Positions 19,383 to 28,101 are shown, numbered from the stretch's first letter. The stretch is DNA of 64,000 nt from Acidipropionibacterium sp. (GCA_022647765.1 JALCLH010000002.1:1-64000); one strand, 5' to 3'. The notes: generated by a model from the letters alone, not told the origin. Numbers and translations: made by a program.

Positions 19383-19424
19383 TCCCTGAGTGATCGATCC
19401 GCTCTGAAGGCCAGGTACCCGGGC

Positions 19425-20048
19425 TCAGGGCAGCTGGCCGGCGATGTCCTCGCCGAGCTGGCGGATCTGCTGCACCGTCCACGGGCTGAGCAGGGGGGAC
19501 ATGGTCTGCACGGTGTGGTGCAGGTCCTCCCAGCCGACCCAGGCCACCTCCTCGACCTCATCGGGGTCGGGGTACAGCTCGACGATCTCCTCGGGGTCGT
19601 CCAGCAGGGCCAGGTAGACCGGGCAGAGCTCGTTCTCGACGATTCCCGAGGAATCGGTGGCGTGGTAGGTGAAGTCGGGCAGCGCGCACCGCATCGACTC
19701 CGGGTTGAGGTCCAGGCCCAGCTCCTCGCGCACCCGGCGGACGATGGCGTCGGTCAGCGGCTCGCCGGGGCGGGGATGGCCGCAACAGGAGTTCGCCCAG
19801 ACGCCGGGCCAGCAGATCTTGCCGAGCGACCTGCGGGTGATGAGCACCCGTCCGCCGACGTCGAAGATGTGACAGGAGAAGCCCAGATGGCGCGGCGTCG
19901 ACCTGTTGTGGACGGCCGTCCGGGCGGCCTGCCCGATCCGGTTCCCGGCCTCGTCGAGGAGCACCACCCGGTCGTCCGGATCATCGACGGTCTGGGCGGC
20001 CTCCGCATCGGGGGACGGCCCGGCAGTGGACTCACTCGTGCGCACCAT
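19425..20048 (-). CDS. idi: Isopentenyl-diphosphate delta-isomerase, type 1
   Basis: Interconverts isopentenyl and dimethylallyl diphosphate for isoprenoid synthesis in the cytosol. Type 1 (Nudix-fold) enzyme of 207 residues: TPRHLGFSCHIFD, the catalytic-cysteine segment WANSCCGHPRPGE, the Nudix-like REELGLDL, and the acidic active-site segment VENELCPVY. The N-terminus carries a 20-residue unconserved extension. Convergent with the YibE/F gene, with 42 bases between their stops. Confidence 0.93.
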   Translation of the reverse strand: MVRTSESTAGPSPDAEAAQTVDDPDDRVVLLDEAGNRIGQAARTAVHNRSTPRHLGFSCHIFDVGGRVLITRRSLGKICWPGVWANSCCGHPRPGEPLTDAIVRRVREELGLDLNPESMRCALPDFTYHATDSSGIVENELCPVYLALLDDPEEIVELYPDPDEVEEVAWVGWEDLHHTVQTMSPLLSPWTVQQIRQLGEDIAGQLP

Positions 20049-20218
20049 GGGCCAAAACTACATCACGTAGCATCGGCGTTCAGCCTCTTGGACAGCCTCT
20101 TGGACCGAGATCGGCGGGAGCTCTCGCAGCCGGAACCCTCCCGGCATCGACAGCCGACGCACAGAATCGCGTGTCATCGTGGATGGCGTCCAACCCCGAC
20201 AGGACGGAGAACCAGATC

Positions 20219-21424
20219 ATGAGCGGTTCCCTCGCGCTGGATATCGCCCTGATCCTGATCCTGATCGGCCAGGCCGTGCGCGGCCGGCGGCGCGGCGCGG
20301 TCGTGGAGGTGCTGAGCCTGGCCGGCCTGGTGATCGGCGCCTGGGCCGGCCTGTGGCTGGCCGGCCGGGTAATGCCCTGGCTCACTGCTCGCGGCACCGG
20401 GGCGCTCGGCGCCGGCGTGCTGGGCATCCTGGTGCTGCTGGTCACCGCGTCGTTCGGGGAGAGCCTGTTCTCCGGAATCGGGATGCGGCTCAACCGCGCG
20501 AACCGGATTCCGACCCTGCGGGCCGCCGACTCCCTGGTCGGCGCCGTGGTCTCGGTGGTCGTCTCGGCGATCGTGCTCACCGTGCTGGCGGTGGCGGTGC
20601 GCCCCCTGGTGCCGGCGTCCTGGTCGCGGGCCATCTCGGATTCGCGGGTGCTGACGGTCACCGACCGGGTGGTCCCGGACGCCGTCAACCAGGCCGCGGT
20701 GCGGGCCGCCGGGACCCTGGCCAATGGGTTCCCGCGGGTCTTCTCCGGCCTGGAGACCGAGCCGCAACTGCCCACCGGGACGCCGGATCAGGGGGTCACC
20801 GGGAGCGCCGGGGTGCAGCGGGCGGCCGGCAGCATCGTCAAGGTGAGGGCCTCCTCGACGCTGTGCTCGCGGGCCTCGGAGGGCAGCGGCTGGGTGAGCG
20901 CGAGGGGCCGGGTGGTGACCAATGCGCATGTCGTCGCCGGGGCCAACGCGGTCTCCGTCCAGGTCGGCGGGACCGGACTGCCGCGCCGGGCGACCGTCGT
21001 CGCCTACGACCCCGACCTCGACCTGGCCGTGCTGTCGGTGCCCGGCCTGGACGCCGCCCCGCTGTCGATGTCGTCGCCGCTGAGCGCCGGCGACCAGGCG
21101 ATCGTCGCCGGCTTCCCGCTGGACGGGCCCTACACGCTGGCCGCCGCCCGGGTGCGCGGCACCATCGAGGCCCAGGGCGACAACATCTACTCCACCGCGA
21201 CCGTCACCCGGCAGGTGATGGCGATCCGCGGCACCGTCGAGCCGGGCAACTCCGGCGGGCCGCTGCTGACCCCGGCCGGGACGGTCGCCGGAACGGTCTT
21301 CGCCCGCTCGACCACCGACACCGAGACCGGATATGTGCTCACCAATGCGGCCACCCGGGCGATGATCACCGGGGCGGCCACCGACACCACACCGGCCTCC
21401 ACCCAGACCTGCGCTGTGGGGTGA
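20219..21424 (+). CDS. Membrane-anchored trypsin-like serine protease, MarP/CvpA type
   Basis: A 401-residue protein with an N-terminal CvpA-like domain of four helices (about residues 5-150) followed by an extracytoplasmic trypsin-fold protease. The catalytic triad is visible as histidine in VVTNAHVVAG, aspartate in YDPDLDLAVLS and serine in GNSGGPLL. Domain order and length match mycobacterial MarP, which helps survive acid and oxidative stress; that role is inferred here. ATG 20219 is preceded by a weak ACGGAGA. A terminator hairpin follows at 21500. Confidence 0.88.
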   Translation: MSGSLALDIALILILIGQAVRGRRRGAVVEVLSLAGLVIGAWAGLWLAGRVMPWLTARGTGALGAGVLGILVLLVTASFGESLFSGIGMRLNRANRIPTLRAADSLVGAVVSVVVSAIVLTVLAVAVRPLVPASWSRAISDSRVLTVTDRVVPDAVNQAAVRAAGTLANGFPRVFSGLETEPQLPTGTPDQGVTGSAGVQRAAGSIVKVRASSTLCSRASEGSGWVSARGRVVTNAHVVAGANAVSVQVGGTGLPRRATVVAYDPDLDLAVLSVPGLDAAPLSMSSPLSAGDQAIVAGFPLDGPYTLAAARVRGTIEAQGDNIYSTATVTRQVMAIRGTVEPGNSGGPLLTPAGTVAGTVFARSTTDTETGYVLTNAATRAMITGAATDTTPASTQTCAVG

Positions 21425-21499
21425 ACCTCCCTATTGACTCATCGACCACCAGGAGCTTAAATGGATTCAACGCCCCACCCGATGGGTACGGGGAAGTAG

Positions 21500-21537
21500 A
21501 GGCCAGGACACCTGCGGTTTCGTAGGGCCTGGCCTTT
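21500..21537 (+). terminator. Hairpin downstream of the MarP-like gene
   Basis: AGGCCAGG at 21500-21507 pairs with CCTGGCCT at 21528-21535, followed by TTTG. It lies between the convergent MarP-like and DUF3800-like genes and could stop transcription from both sides. Confidence 0.55.
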
Positions 21538-21544
21538 GCGTCAC

Positions 21545-22135
21545 CTAAAGACTGATCACGATTTCCTGGATTGACGCCGCCAGTCGCGCATCCAGCTGCC
21601 GTCCAGCAACGCGAGCATCTCCGACCGCCCCCAGAACGACGTCCGCTGCCCACAGCAACGGTTCTTCGGCACCTCGACGCCATTCAGCTCGCAGTCCGCC
21701 CGTGATGACACCACGACTTCGCAGGCCGTCCACACGACGCCTGTCCGTCTGATCCTGGTGCCGTGTCCGGGACTCGAAGACAACCTTGGTGACACCGGAC
21801 CGATCCAGTTCCCAGAGGAGGCGTTCAAAGCAGCGGCCCCGCGCCCGTTCCTCACGTATGCCGACCATCGGAGTCCCGACCACAACGACATGGTGAAGGT
21901 GAAGGTCGGGAAGTGCGTCCACCACTGGCTTCCTACCCGCGTCCCCGAGGTCCCTCCAGTGCAATTTCTTGCCTCGTGGGGCAAAACTCCTCAACAACTC
22001 GGCTGCCGCGTCGTAAGAGTCAGTAGTGGTGATCGAAGCTCCGAGCAAGTACATGGGTTCGCCGACTGTCCTGATGCTCTCGTCAACCCATGCATCCTGA
22101 ATCAAGCCGCTCGGCGAGCGATAGCTGGTAGACAT
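21545..22135 (-). CDS. DUF3800-like hypothetical protein
   Basis: A 196-residue protein containing DAWVDESIRT, YLLGASITT, KKLHWRDL and a C-terminal LLWAADVVLGAVGD. The acidic DES near the N-terminus and the WAADVV helix resemble DUF3800 proteins, which have an RNase H-like arrangement of acidic residues; nuclease activity is speculation. ATG 22135 has AAAGGG six bases upstream and is preferred over the in-frame ATG at 22195. No partner gene adjoins it; a decayed IS21 end lies upstream. Confidence 0.55.
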   Translation of the reverse strand: MSTSYRSPSGLIQDAWVDESIRTVGEPMYLLGASITTTDSYDAAAELLRSFAPRGKKLHWRDLGDAGRKPVVDALPDLHLHHVVVVGTPMVGIREERARGRCFERLLWELDRSGVTKVVFESRTRHQDQTDRRRVDGLRSRGVITGGLRAEWRRGAEEPLLWAADVVLGAVGDARVAGRQLDARLAASIQEIVISL

Positions 22136-22613
22136 TGAAAAGCCCTTTCCAGAGAGCCACGCAGTGGTGCCGACGTCTCTGGAGGGCTCACTCACAGGTG
22201 CGGATAGGGATCCGCTAAGCGTCCAGACGAGGGTCCCTTAAGCCTCCCCCGCCCGTTTCGATGACCTAGCCTCGCGCTCGGTGACTGGCCGGGGCTCAGC
22301 GATGTGGAGGCTGTCATGTCCTCCGTGGTGGGCTATTCCATTCGGTAGTTCTCTTAAGGAGCTTGCGAGACCCCACATGTCAATCTTGGAGTGGACGGGA
22401 GCCGCTGACTCCCTGGCCGGTCAAAGCCGCGATCCGGAGATCGTCACTCGGGGTTATCCCAGTCGGTCAGCCTCACGATCACGGCTGAACCAAACATCTA
22501 CCATGATTCTAACACGCCGGAAAAGGCGCGCGAGTGATCAGAGCTCAGTCGATCGCTTGAAGGCACACCCCACCGCGGTCAGCCAGTGTGTCTGTTCACT
22601 ATGAAGTGGGTCA
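22136..22613. other. Gene-poor stretch before the IS21 remnant
   Basis: About 480 bases with no supported gene. The only open frame (22281-22604) has no recognisable domain, skewed composition and no ribosome site. The stretch probably holds the promoter of the DUF3800-like gene plus flanking DNA of the transposon remnant. Confidence 0.4.
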
Positions 22614-23100
22614 TGTGAGCACGGTTTCCCGGCCGTTGCAGTGACTGATTCCCTGCCGGCTTACGGTGCAGGATTCCTGCCGTTTCAGCGCTAAGAATCC
22701 GGCCACATCATCACGGTGATCCCGACCAGGGATCTCGCGGACCCGTCATGGTGGCGGATAGTTCCCATCGACACGAGGGTACCGATGGGAGGAGCCGAAG
22801 GTGACAGTGACCAGGAAGATCCAAATCCAGATCCGGCAGCTGGATGCTGCCGGGGTCCCTGGACGCGAGATCGCCCGACGCCTCGCCGTCCCCAGGGACT
22901 CAGTGGCCAAGTACGCGAACCTGGAGGACTGCCCCCCGGCCTCTCTCCCATTTCAAGGAGCATTACCGCCTTCAACCCCGGTCCTGCAATCCGTACCCGT
23001 GCTCGAGAAGGGCAGCATGGACAACGCGGTGGGGTTCCTGAGACGCAATCTCATGATCCCGATCCCTCACGCGACGAGCCTGAGGGCGCTCACCAAAGTA
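22614..23100 (+). mobile_element. IS21-family remnant (left end plus internally deleted istA)
   Basis: The left end starts TGTGAGCACGGTTTCCCGGC and contains related subrepeats (ttgcagtgactgattccctg, gtgcaggattcctgcc), as expected of the multiple transposase-binding sites at IS21 ends. A truncated istA follows. No istB and no right end are seen, so the element is dead. Confidence 0.6.
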
Positions 23101-23181
23101 GGCGGCATCAGCTTGACGATGGACATCGCTACCGCTGAGAAGCCCGTCGCGTGGCGCAACCGATCCGGTCGATGGGTCTAG
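22801..23181 (+). pseudogene. Truncated IS21 transposase istA
   Basis: From GTG 22801 (GGGAGGAG upstream) the frame gives VTVTRKIQIQIRQLDAAGVP and GREIARRLAVPRDSVAKY, the N-terminal helix-turn-helix of IstA. It then jumps to NAVGFLRRNLMIPIP, a motif found some 300 residues later in full-length IstA, so the catalytic DDE core is deleted. The last 28 residues are unrelated read-through. Confidence 0.7.
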
Positions 23182-23190
23182 TATCTGCCC

Positions 23191-23463
23191 ATGGCTGTTT
23201 TCATCGTCGAAACCAACTACGATCCCGATCTCACCGACAAGCGACTTGCGGCGCGCCCGGCCCATCTCCAGAACCTGGATGCCATGCGCGAGCGCAAGCA
23301 GCTGGTCAACGCCGGCCCGCTGAGCGACGGCTCCGGGGCCGTGCTCATCTACTCGGTGCCGAACCGGAGCGCCCTGGACCGGCTGCTGGAGGCCGACCCC
23401 TATCCCAAGGACGCCGTCAAGGTGGCCTCGGTGCGCGAGTGGAAGCCCAACTTCGAGGTCTGA
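23191..23463 (+). CDS. YciI-family protein
   Basis: A 90-residue, single-domain protein of the YciI/muconolactone-isomerase-like fold. It begins MAVFIVETNYD, has RPAHLQNLDAMRERKQLVNA and GPLSDGSGAVLIYSV, with the family histidine in PAHL and the aspartate of LSDG, and ends in VREWKPNFEV. No reaction is established for most members. It stands alone after the IS21 remnant and is convergent with the DCC gene; a palindrome lies between. Confidence 0.82.
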   Translation: MAVFIVETNYDPDLTDKRLAARPAHLQNLDAMRERKQLVNAGPLSDGSGAVLIYSVPNRSALDRLLEADPYPKDAVKVASVREWKPNFEV

Positions 23464-23526
23464 GCGGAGCTGTCGACGGATCAGCCCACGGATCGGCCGA
23501 CCCCACGGATCGGCCGACCCCGCCGC

Positions 23527-23601
23527 GTGGATTTCACTCCCGCCTCGCCGTAATCCAGGCCTGTCAGTGCCCCGGGACGGCGTGGCGGGAGTGAAATCCA
23601 C
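23527..23601. repeat. Long palindrome between convergent genes (related to family B)
   Basis: Perfect 18-bp arms, GTGGATTTCACTCCCGCC at 23527-23544 and its complement at 23584-23601, with an inner cgccgt/acggcg repeat. The stem shares the TTTCACTC core with family B. It sits between the convergent YciI and DCC genes and would form a hairpin in both transcripts. Confidence 0.8.
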
Positions 23602-23616
23602 CCGATCAGCGGCATC

Positions 23617-23994
23617 TCAGACTTGGCACGCTCCGGTGCCGCCCGGGAGATCGCCCCGGTGCTCGGAGACCCATGCGTACACCCGTGCGGAAAGGGGAAA
23701 CGCGACTGGGGCGAGGATGACTCGGCCTGCCCATCGCCAGGGTGCCGGGCAGCAGGCCAGCGCCTCGCCGATCGCCCGGGCGCCCCAGGCCAGGGTGCCG
23801 TCGCCGCGCACCAGCGGGATCTCCCGGCGCGCCCGGACGGCGTCCACCCCCAGGGCGTCAAGATCGGCGGCGGCCATCGGACGGACCGCCACCAAGGGTC
23901 GCCGCGCCGCCAGGAAGAGCGCCGCGCGGGTGCAGAAGCCGCAGTCGGCGTCGTAGAGCAGGACTCCGCGGGACGGGGGAAGGGTGATCCTCAT
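23617..23994 (-). CDS. DCC-family thiol-disulfide oxidoreductase-like protein
   Basis: A 125-residue DUF393 protein. It starts MRITLPPSRG and carries the family motif YDADCGFCTRAALFLAARR, with the CxxC pair of a thioredoxin-like fold. A hydrophobic stretch (WAGRVILAPVAFPLSARVY) follows, and the end is short of some homologues. Substrate and partner are unknown. Its start is only 55 bases from the divergent old-yellow-enzyme gene, suggesting a shared promoter region. Confidence 0.78.
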   Translation of the reverse strand: MRITLPPSRGVLLYDADCGFCTRAALFLAARRPLVAVRPMAAADLDALGVDAVRARREIPLVRGDGTLAWGARAIGEALACCPAPWRWAGRVILAPVAFPLSARVYAWVSEHRGDLPGGTGACQV

Positions 23995-24049
23995 GCCTGC
24001 CATTGTCCCCGGCGCGAAGCCCGTTGCCGCAACGTGGTGAGATGGGTGC

Positions 24050-25150
24050 ATGACACGTCCCGCACTTTTCCAGCCACTCGAGCTCCGCGGCCTCACCCTG
24101 CCCAACCGGGCATGGGTCCCGCCGATGTGCCAGTACTCCGTCGACGCTCAGGACGGGGTGCCGACCCAGTGGCACCTGCTGAACTACGGATCCTTCGCGA
24201 TCGGCGGCTTCGGCCTCATCGTGGCCGAGGCGACGGCCGTCGACGCGGTGGGCCGGATCAGCCCCTTCGACACCGGGCTGTGGAATGACCAGCAGGTCGA
24301 CGCCTGGCGCACCGTCACCGATGCGGTGCACTCCCTGGGCGGCAGGATCGCCGTGCAGCTCGGCCACGCCGGGCGCAAGGCGTCCACCAATCGCTGGTGG
24401 CCCGGCCACCGCTCCGGCGTCGTCCCCGCCGAGGAGGGCGGCTGGCAGCCGGTCGGCCCGACCACCCAACCGGGCGACGGCGCAGAGTTCGTCGGGGAGA
24501 CGGTGCACGCCCTCACCGAGCCCGAGATCCTCGCGATCATCGACGACTTCGCCGCCGCGGCCCGCCGCGCGGTGCAGGCCGGATTCGACGCCATCGAGAT
24601 CCACTCGGCCCACGGCTACCTGCTGCACCAGTTCTACTCACCGCTGTCCAACACCCGCACCGACGGCTGGGGCGGCGATCTGGACGGCCGGCTGAGGCTG
24701 CCGGTCGAGGTGGCTCGGGCGGTGCGCGGGGCCATCCCCGACCAGATGCCGCTGCTCGCCCGGCTGTCGGTGACCGACTGGCGCGAGGACGGCTGGACGG
24801 CGGCGGACTCGGTGGAGCTCACCAGGCGGTTCAAGGCCGTCGGGGTCGACCTGCTGGACGCCTCCTCGGGCGGCAACTCGGCGGCTCGGATCCCGATCGG
24901 CCCCGGATACCAGGCCGATCTGGCCGCCCAGGTGCGCGCCGGGGCGGATATCCCGGTCTCCACGGTCGGGATGATCTGGGAGCCCGAGCTGGCCGAGAGG
25001 CTGATCGCCGAGGGACGCACCGATGCCGTGATGGTCGGACGAGGCGCCCTGCGCGACTCCAACTGGCCGTTGCGCGCGGCCCACGAGCTCGGCCTGCCCA
25101 ACGAGGAGGCGCCCTGGCAGCCCCAGCGGTTCCGCGGCGCCTGGAGCTGA
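24050..25150 (+). CDS. NADH:flavin oxidoreductase, old yellow enzyme (YqjM-like)
   Basis: FMN-dependent ene-reductase of 366 residues with a TIM-barrel fold. The N-terminus FQPLELRGLTLPNRAWVPPM is followed by CQYS, whose cysteine marks the YqjM/NamA subgroup and tunes the flavin. Substrate-binding histidine pair lies in EIHSAHGYLLHQF; FMN-binding segments are QLGHAGRK and the C-terminal VMVGRGALRD. It would reduce activated C=C bonds with NADPH; the physiological substrate is not known, and xenobiotic or oxidative-stress detoxification is usual. Confidence 0.9.
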   Translation: MTRPALFQPLELRGLTLPNRAWVPPMCQYSVDAQDGVPTQWHLLNYGSFAIGGFGLIVAEATAVDAVGRISPFDTGLWNDQQVDAWRTVTDAVHSLGGRIAVQLGHAGRKASTNRWWPGHRSGVVPAEEGGWQPVGPTTQPGDGAEFVGETVHALTEPEILAIIDDFAAAARRAVQAGFDAIEIHSAHGYLLHQFYSPLSNTRTDGWGGDLDGRLRLPVEVARAVRGAIPDQMPLLARLSVTDWREDGWTAADSVELTRRFKAVGVDLLDASSGGNSAARIPIGPGYQADLAAQVRAGADIPVSTVGMIWEPELAERLIAEGRTDAVMVGRGALRDSNWPLRAAHELGLPNEEAPWQPQRFRGAWS

Positions 25151-25205
25151 GAGCTACAAACTGAGCGACAAGGGCGGGACGCCGGCCGGTGCAGTCAGCC
25201 GGTCC

Positions 25206-25913
25206 TCAGTTGATGGTCTGGCGGTCCATCGGCGGGCGCAGCAGGGTGGCCGGGCCGACCCGGTACAGCTGCGCCGGGCGTCCCGCCCCGTGCGACCGCC
25301 CGCCGGGCACCGGCACCAGGAAGTCCTCCGCGCTGGTCACCTTGCGATGGAAGTTCCGCGGGTCGACCGGGCGTCGCCACACCGCCTGGTAGACCTCGCG
25401 CAGCTGGCCGACGGTGAACTCGGGCGGGCACAGGCTGGCGGCCACCGAGGTGTACTCGATCTTCGAGGCGGCGCGCTCCAGGCCGTCTGCCAGCACTCGG
25501 GCATGGTCGAAGGCGAGCCGCCCGGCGTCGGCCAGCACGGCGTCGACCGGGCACCAGTCCGCGGTCCGGGCGTCTCCTCCGCCGCGCAGCCTCTCGGCCG
25601 GAATGAGCGCCAGGTGGGCCACCGAGACCACCCGGCCGCGCGGGTCGCGGCCGACCGCGCCGTAGCTGGCCAGCTGCTCCAGATGCCCCGATCCCAGTTC
25701 GATGCCGGTCTCCTCGGCCAGTTCCCGCTGGGCGGCCTGGGCGAGGTCCTCGTCGGCCCGCACGAATCCGCCCGGCAGGGCGGGACGCCCCCGGAACGGC
25801 GCAATGCCGCGGGTCACCAGCGCGACGTGCAGCACCCCGTCGACCACCGTGAGGATGACGAGGTCGACGGCGACCCGCATCAGTGAGTCGGCGGGCAGTT
25901 CGGTGGAGTCCAC
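25206..25913 (-). CDS. nrtR: NrtR-type transcriptional regulator (Nudix plus winged helix)
   Basis: A 235-residue regulator. Residues about 10-145 form a Nudix domain with a complete box, GGFVRADEDLAQAAQRE then LAEETGIEL. The C-terminal 80 residues form the winged-helix domain typical of NrtR (FTVGQLREVYQAVWRRPVDP, RNFHRKV). NrtR proteins bind ADP-ribose-type ligands and repress NAD metabolism genes. Unlike many NrtR proteins that have lost hydrolysis, the Nudix box here looks intact, so enzymatic activity is possible. It is divergent from an SPFH/NAD-kinase-like operon, with two palindromes in between that fit its operator. Confidence 0.82.
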   Translation of the reverse strand: MDSTELPADSLMRVAVDLVILTVVDGVLHVALVTRGIAPFRGRPALPGGFVRADEDLAQAAQRELAEETGIELGSGHLEQLASYGAVGRDPRGRVVSVAHLALIPAERLRGGGDARTADWCPVDAVLADAGRLAFDHARVLADGLERAASKIEYTSVAASLCPPEFTVGQLREVYQAVWRRPVDPRNFHRKVTSAEDFLVPVPGGRSHGAGRPAQLYRVGPATLLRPPMDRQTIN

Positions 25914-26010
25914 GTCCGCAGACTATCGGGCGGGTGTCTCCTACGGCGGCCCCTTGCGGCGGTCCAGAGCCACTGCGCTGGTACGACGATCCGGGCTCCC
26001 ACTCGCCTCT

Positions 26011-26033
26011 TTAATCGTCAACTTGACGATTAA
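26011..26033. promoter_or_regulatory. Candidate NrtR operator 1
   Basis: Perfect 23-bp palindrome with 11-bp arms, TTAATCGTCAA-C-TTGACGATTAA, between nrtR and the SPFH operon. It shares the half-site ATCGTC with operator 2, and the two centres are 34 bp apart, about three helical turns. Confidence 0.75.
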
Positions 26034-26045
26034 CGCCGTCATTGC

Positions 26046-26066
26046 TTATCGTCTTCTTGACGATAA
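26046..26066. promoter_or_regulatory. Candidate NrtR operator 2
   Basis: 21-bp palindrome with 8-bp perfect arms, TTATCGTC and GACGATAA, ending 30 bases before the SPFH start codon, where a bound repressor would block transcription or initiation. Confidence 0.7.
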
Positions 26067-26096
26067 AAACTGACGAGCACACCTCAAGGAGTCACG

Positions 26097-27110
26097 ATGA
26101 CCACCCTCACCCGCTTCCCCCTCCTCACCCACGCCACCGCCGCGCCGACCTCCTTCCTCATCCGCACCTCCGGCTCGAAGAGCCGCTCGGCCGGTGCGGG
26201 CGCCTCCTTCTGGTTCCGCTCGCTCGGCACCGTGCTGTCGGAGGTGCCCCTCCAGGACCTGGAGGTGCCGCTGCTGGTGCGGGCGCGCACCGCCGACGTC
26301 CAGGACGTCACCGTCTCCGGGGCGATCGGCTACCGGTTCACCGACCCGGTGGTGGCGGCCTCCCGGATCGACTTCCGGCTCGACGCCAAGGGCCGGTGGA
26401 GCGCCGAGCCGCTCCGCATCGTCTCCGACCGGCTGGCCTCCAGCGCCCAGCAGTACGCCGTCGACGCCGCCGCCCAGGTCGACCTGGCCACCCTGATGCG
26501 CACCGGTATCACCACGATGCGAGCGGCGATCTCCGAGGGGCTGTCGGCCGAGCGGTCGCTGAGCGGTCTCGGTCTGGAGCTGATCGGGGTGCGGGTGGTC
26601 GCCATCCGCCCCGACGAGGATCTGGAGCGCGATCTCCAGGCGCCGGTCCGCGAGCAGGTGCAGGCCGAGGCGGCGCGGGCGGGTTACGAGCGCAGGGCCC
26701 AGGCCGTCGAGCAGGAGCGGGCCATCGAGGAGAACGAGCTGCACAACAAGATCGAGCTGTCGCGGCGGCGTCAGGAGCTCATCGAGCAGGACGGCGCCAA
26801 CTCCCTGCGCACCGCCGAACTCGGCCAGCAGACCGACGCCCTGGAGGTCGAGAAGGAGGTCAACAGGGCCCGGCAGACCGGAGACGCCGAGGCCGCGCGA
26901 ATGGCCGCGCTGGCTGCCGTGCTGTCCGGGCAGGACACCGCGGTCGCGCTGGCCCTGACCGCTCCGAGGGTGCTGGCCAATCTGCCGCGGATCGATTCGC
27001 TGACTGTGACGCCCGACCAGGTCACCCAGCTGCTCGGCCGGCTGGTCGCCGGCCAGCAGGGAACAGCCGGAGCTGCCGGAGCCGCGAGGACCGCTGAGGC
27101 CCGGTCATGA
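26097..27110 (+). CDS. SPFH/Band 7 domain protein
   Basis: A 337-residue protein. Residues about 15-200 form the SPFH (prohibitin-like) domain with PLQDLEVPLLVRARTADVQD and TGITTMRAAISEGLS. A charged coiled coil rich in Glu, Ala and Arg (about 190-270: EARAAR..., IEENELHNKIELSRRR) follows, then a short hydrophobic tail. No transmembrane helix is seen, so membrane association is unproven. AAGGAG precedes the ATG. It overlaps the next gene by four bases and lies behind two palindromic operators divergent from nrtR, which ties it to NAD-linked control. Molecular function unknown. Confidence 0.8.
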   Translation: MTTLTRFPLLTHATAAPTSFLIRTSGSKSRSAGAGASFWFRSLGTVLSEVPLQDLEVPLLVRARTADVQDVTVSGAIGYRFTDPVVAASRIDFRLDAKGRWSAEPLRIVSDRLASSAQQYAVDAAAQVDLATLMRTGITTMRAAISEGLSAERSLSGLGLELIGVRVVAIRPDEDLERDLQAPVREQVQAEAARAGYERRAQAVEQERAIEENELHNKIELSRRRQELIEQDGANSLRTAELGQQTDALEVEKEVNRARQTGDAEAARMAALAAVLSGQDTAVALALTAPRVLANLPRIDSLTVTPDQVTQLLGRLVAGQQGTAGAAGAARTAEARS

Positions 27111-28030
27111 CGTCGCCCAGGCTGGTGGTCGTCCACCGCACCAGCATGTTCGACCAGGTGGTGGCCGAGTACGGCACCGCGGGCCAGGCCGCCTTCATGC
27201 TCGCCGAGCGGGGCCGCTCGCTGGACCCGCTGCGCCGCGACCACGAACTGCTGGCGGCCGCCCGGGCCGAGCTGCTGGGACGGGTGCCGTCCAGCTGGCG
27301 GACCGCCGTCGTCGAGCGCGCCGACCTGCCGCGCTACCTGCCCGATCCCGAGGACGTCGTGGTGGTGGTCGGCCAGGACGGCCTGGTGGCCAATACCGCC
27401 AAGTACCTGCACGATCAGCCGGTCTTCGGCGTCGATCCGGTCGCCGGCCCGCAGCGCTCGCGGCTGGCGCTGTCCACGGTCGACCAGGTCGCCCGGCACC
27501 TGGCCGACGGGCTGGCCCACGTGCGGATCTCCTCGCGCACCATGGTGGCCGCGCGCACCGCCGACGGACAGCGGATGGACGCCCTCAACGAGATCTTCAT
27601 CGGGCATCCCTCCCACCAGAGCGCCCGCTACGAGCTCTCCCTGCCGGCCGGCGACGGATCGGCGCCGTCCTCGGCCGGGAGCGAGGCGAGGAGCGAGGCT
27701 CAGTCCTCCTCGGGGGTCGTCGTCGGCACCGGAACCGGCGCCACCGGGTGGCTGGCCTCGCTGGCCCTGACCGACCCCGGCGCGCCACCGCTGCCGGACG
27801 CCGAGAGCTCCGAGCTGGCCTTCTTCGTCCGGGAGGCCTGGCCCTCCCCCGGCACCGGAACCGCGCTGACCAATGGGCTGCTGGAGGCCGGCTCCCGGCT
27901 GCTCCTCCAGGCGGCCTGCGAGCGACTGGTGGTCTTCGGGGACGGGATCGAGTCCGACCGGATCACCCTGTCGTGGGGGCAGACGGTATCCGTGACGGCT
28001 TCTGAACGAGTGCTGCGGCTCGCCCGGTGA
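27107..28030 (+). CDS. NAD kinase-like protein
   Basis: A 307-residue member of the NAD kinase/diacylglycerol kinase fold. The nucleotide loop is VVVVGQDGLVANTAKYL in place of the usual GGDGT. Downstream motifs are DALNEIFIGH (the conserved Asn-Glu that binds NAD in true NAD kinases) and GTGTGATGW, equivalent to TPTGSTAY. The altered first motif (GQDG) and an inserted Ser/Ala-rich loop at about residues 180-200 suggest a divergent subfamily; NAD phosphorylation is plausible, not assured. Translationally coupled to the SPFH gene (ATGA overlap) and likely NrtR-controlled. Confidence 0.75.
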   Translation: MTSPRLVVVHRTSMFDQVVAEYGTAGQAAFMLAERGRSLDPLRRDHELLAAARAELLGRVPSSWRTAVVERADLPRYLPDPEDVVVVVGQDGLVANTAKYLHDQPVFGVDPVAGPQRSRLALSTVDQVARHLADGLAHVRISSRTMVAARTADGQRMDALNEIFIGHPSHQSARYELSLPAGDGSAPSSAGSEARSEAQSSSGVVVGTGTGATGWLASLALTDPGAPPLPDAESSELAFFVREAWPSPGTGTALTNGLLEAGSRLLLQAACERLVVFGDGIESDRITLSWGQTVSVTASERVLRLAR

Positions 28031-28079
28031 GCGGCTGGTCACACATGTGGAACTACCACGGTGGGATTTGTCCCCAGCC

Positions 28080-28101
28080 TGTGGACAACTCCTGTGGATA
28101 A
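28080..28101 (-). other. Two DnaA-box-like sequences
   Basis: On the minus strand, TTGTCCACA (28080-28088) and TTATCCACA (28093-28101) lie 13 bp apart in the same orientation, both exact matches to known DnaA 9-mers. They lie between the NAD-kinase-like gene and the next palindrome. Binding is unproven. Confidence 0.4.

Noticed and set aside
22281..22604. 107-codon frame before the IS21 remnant
   Set aside because: No domain, poor codon pattern and no ribosome site.
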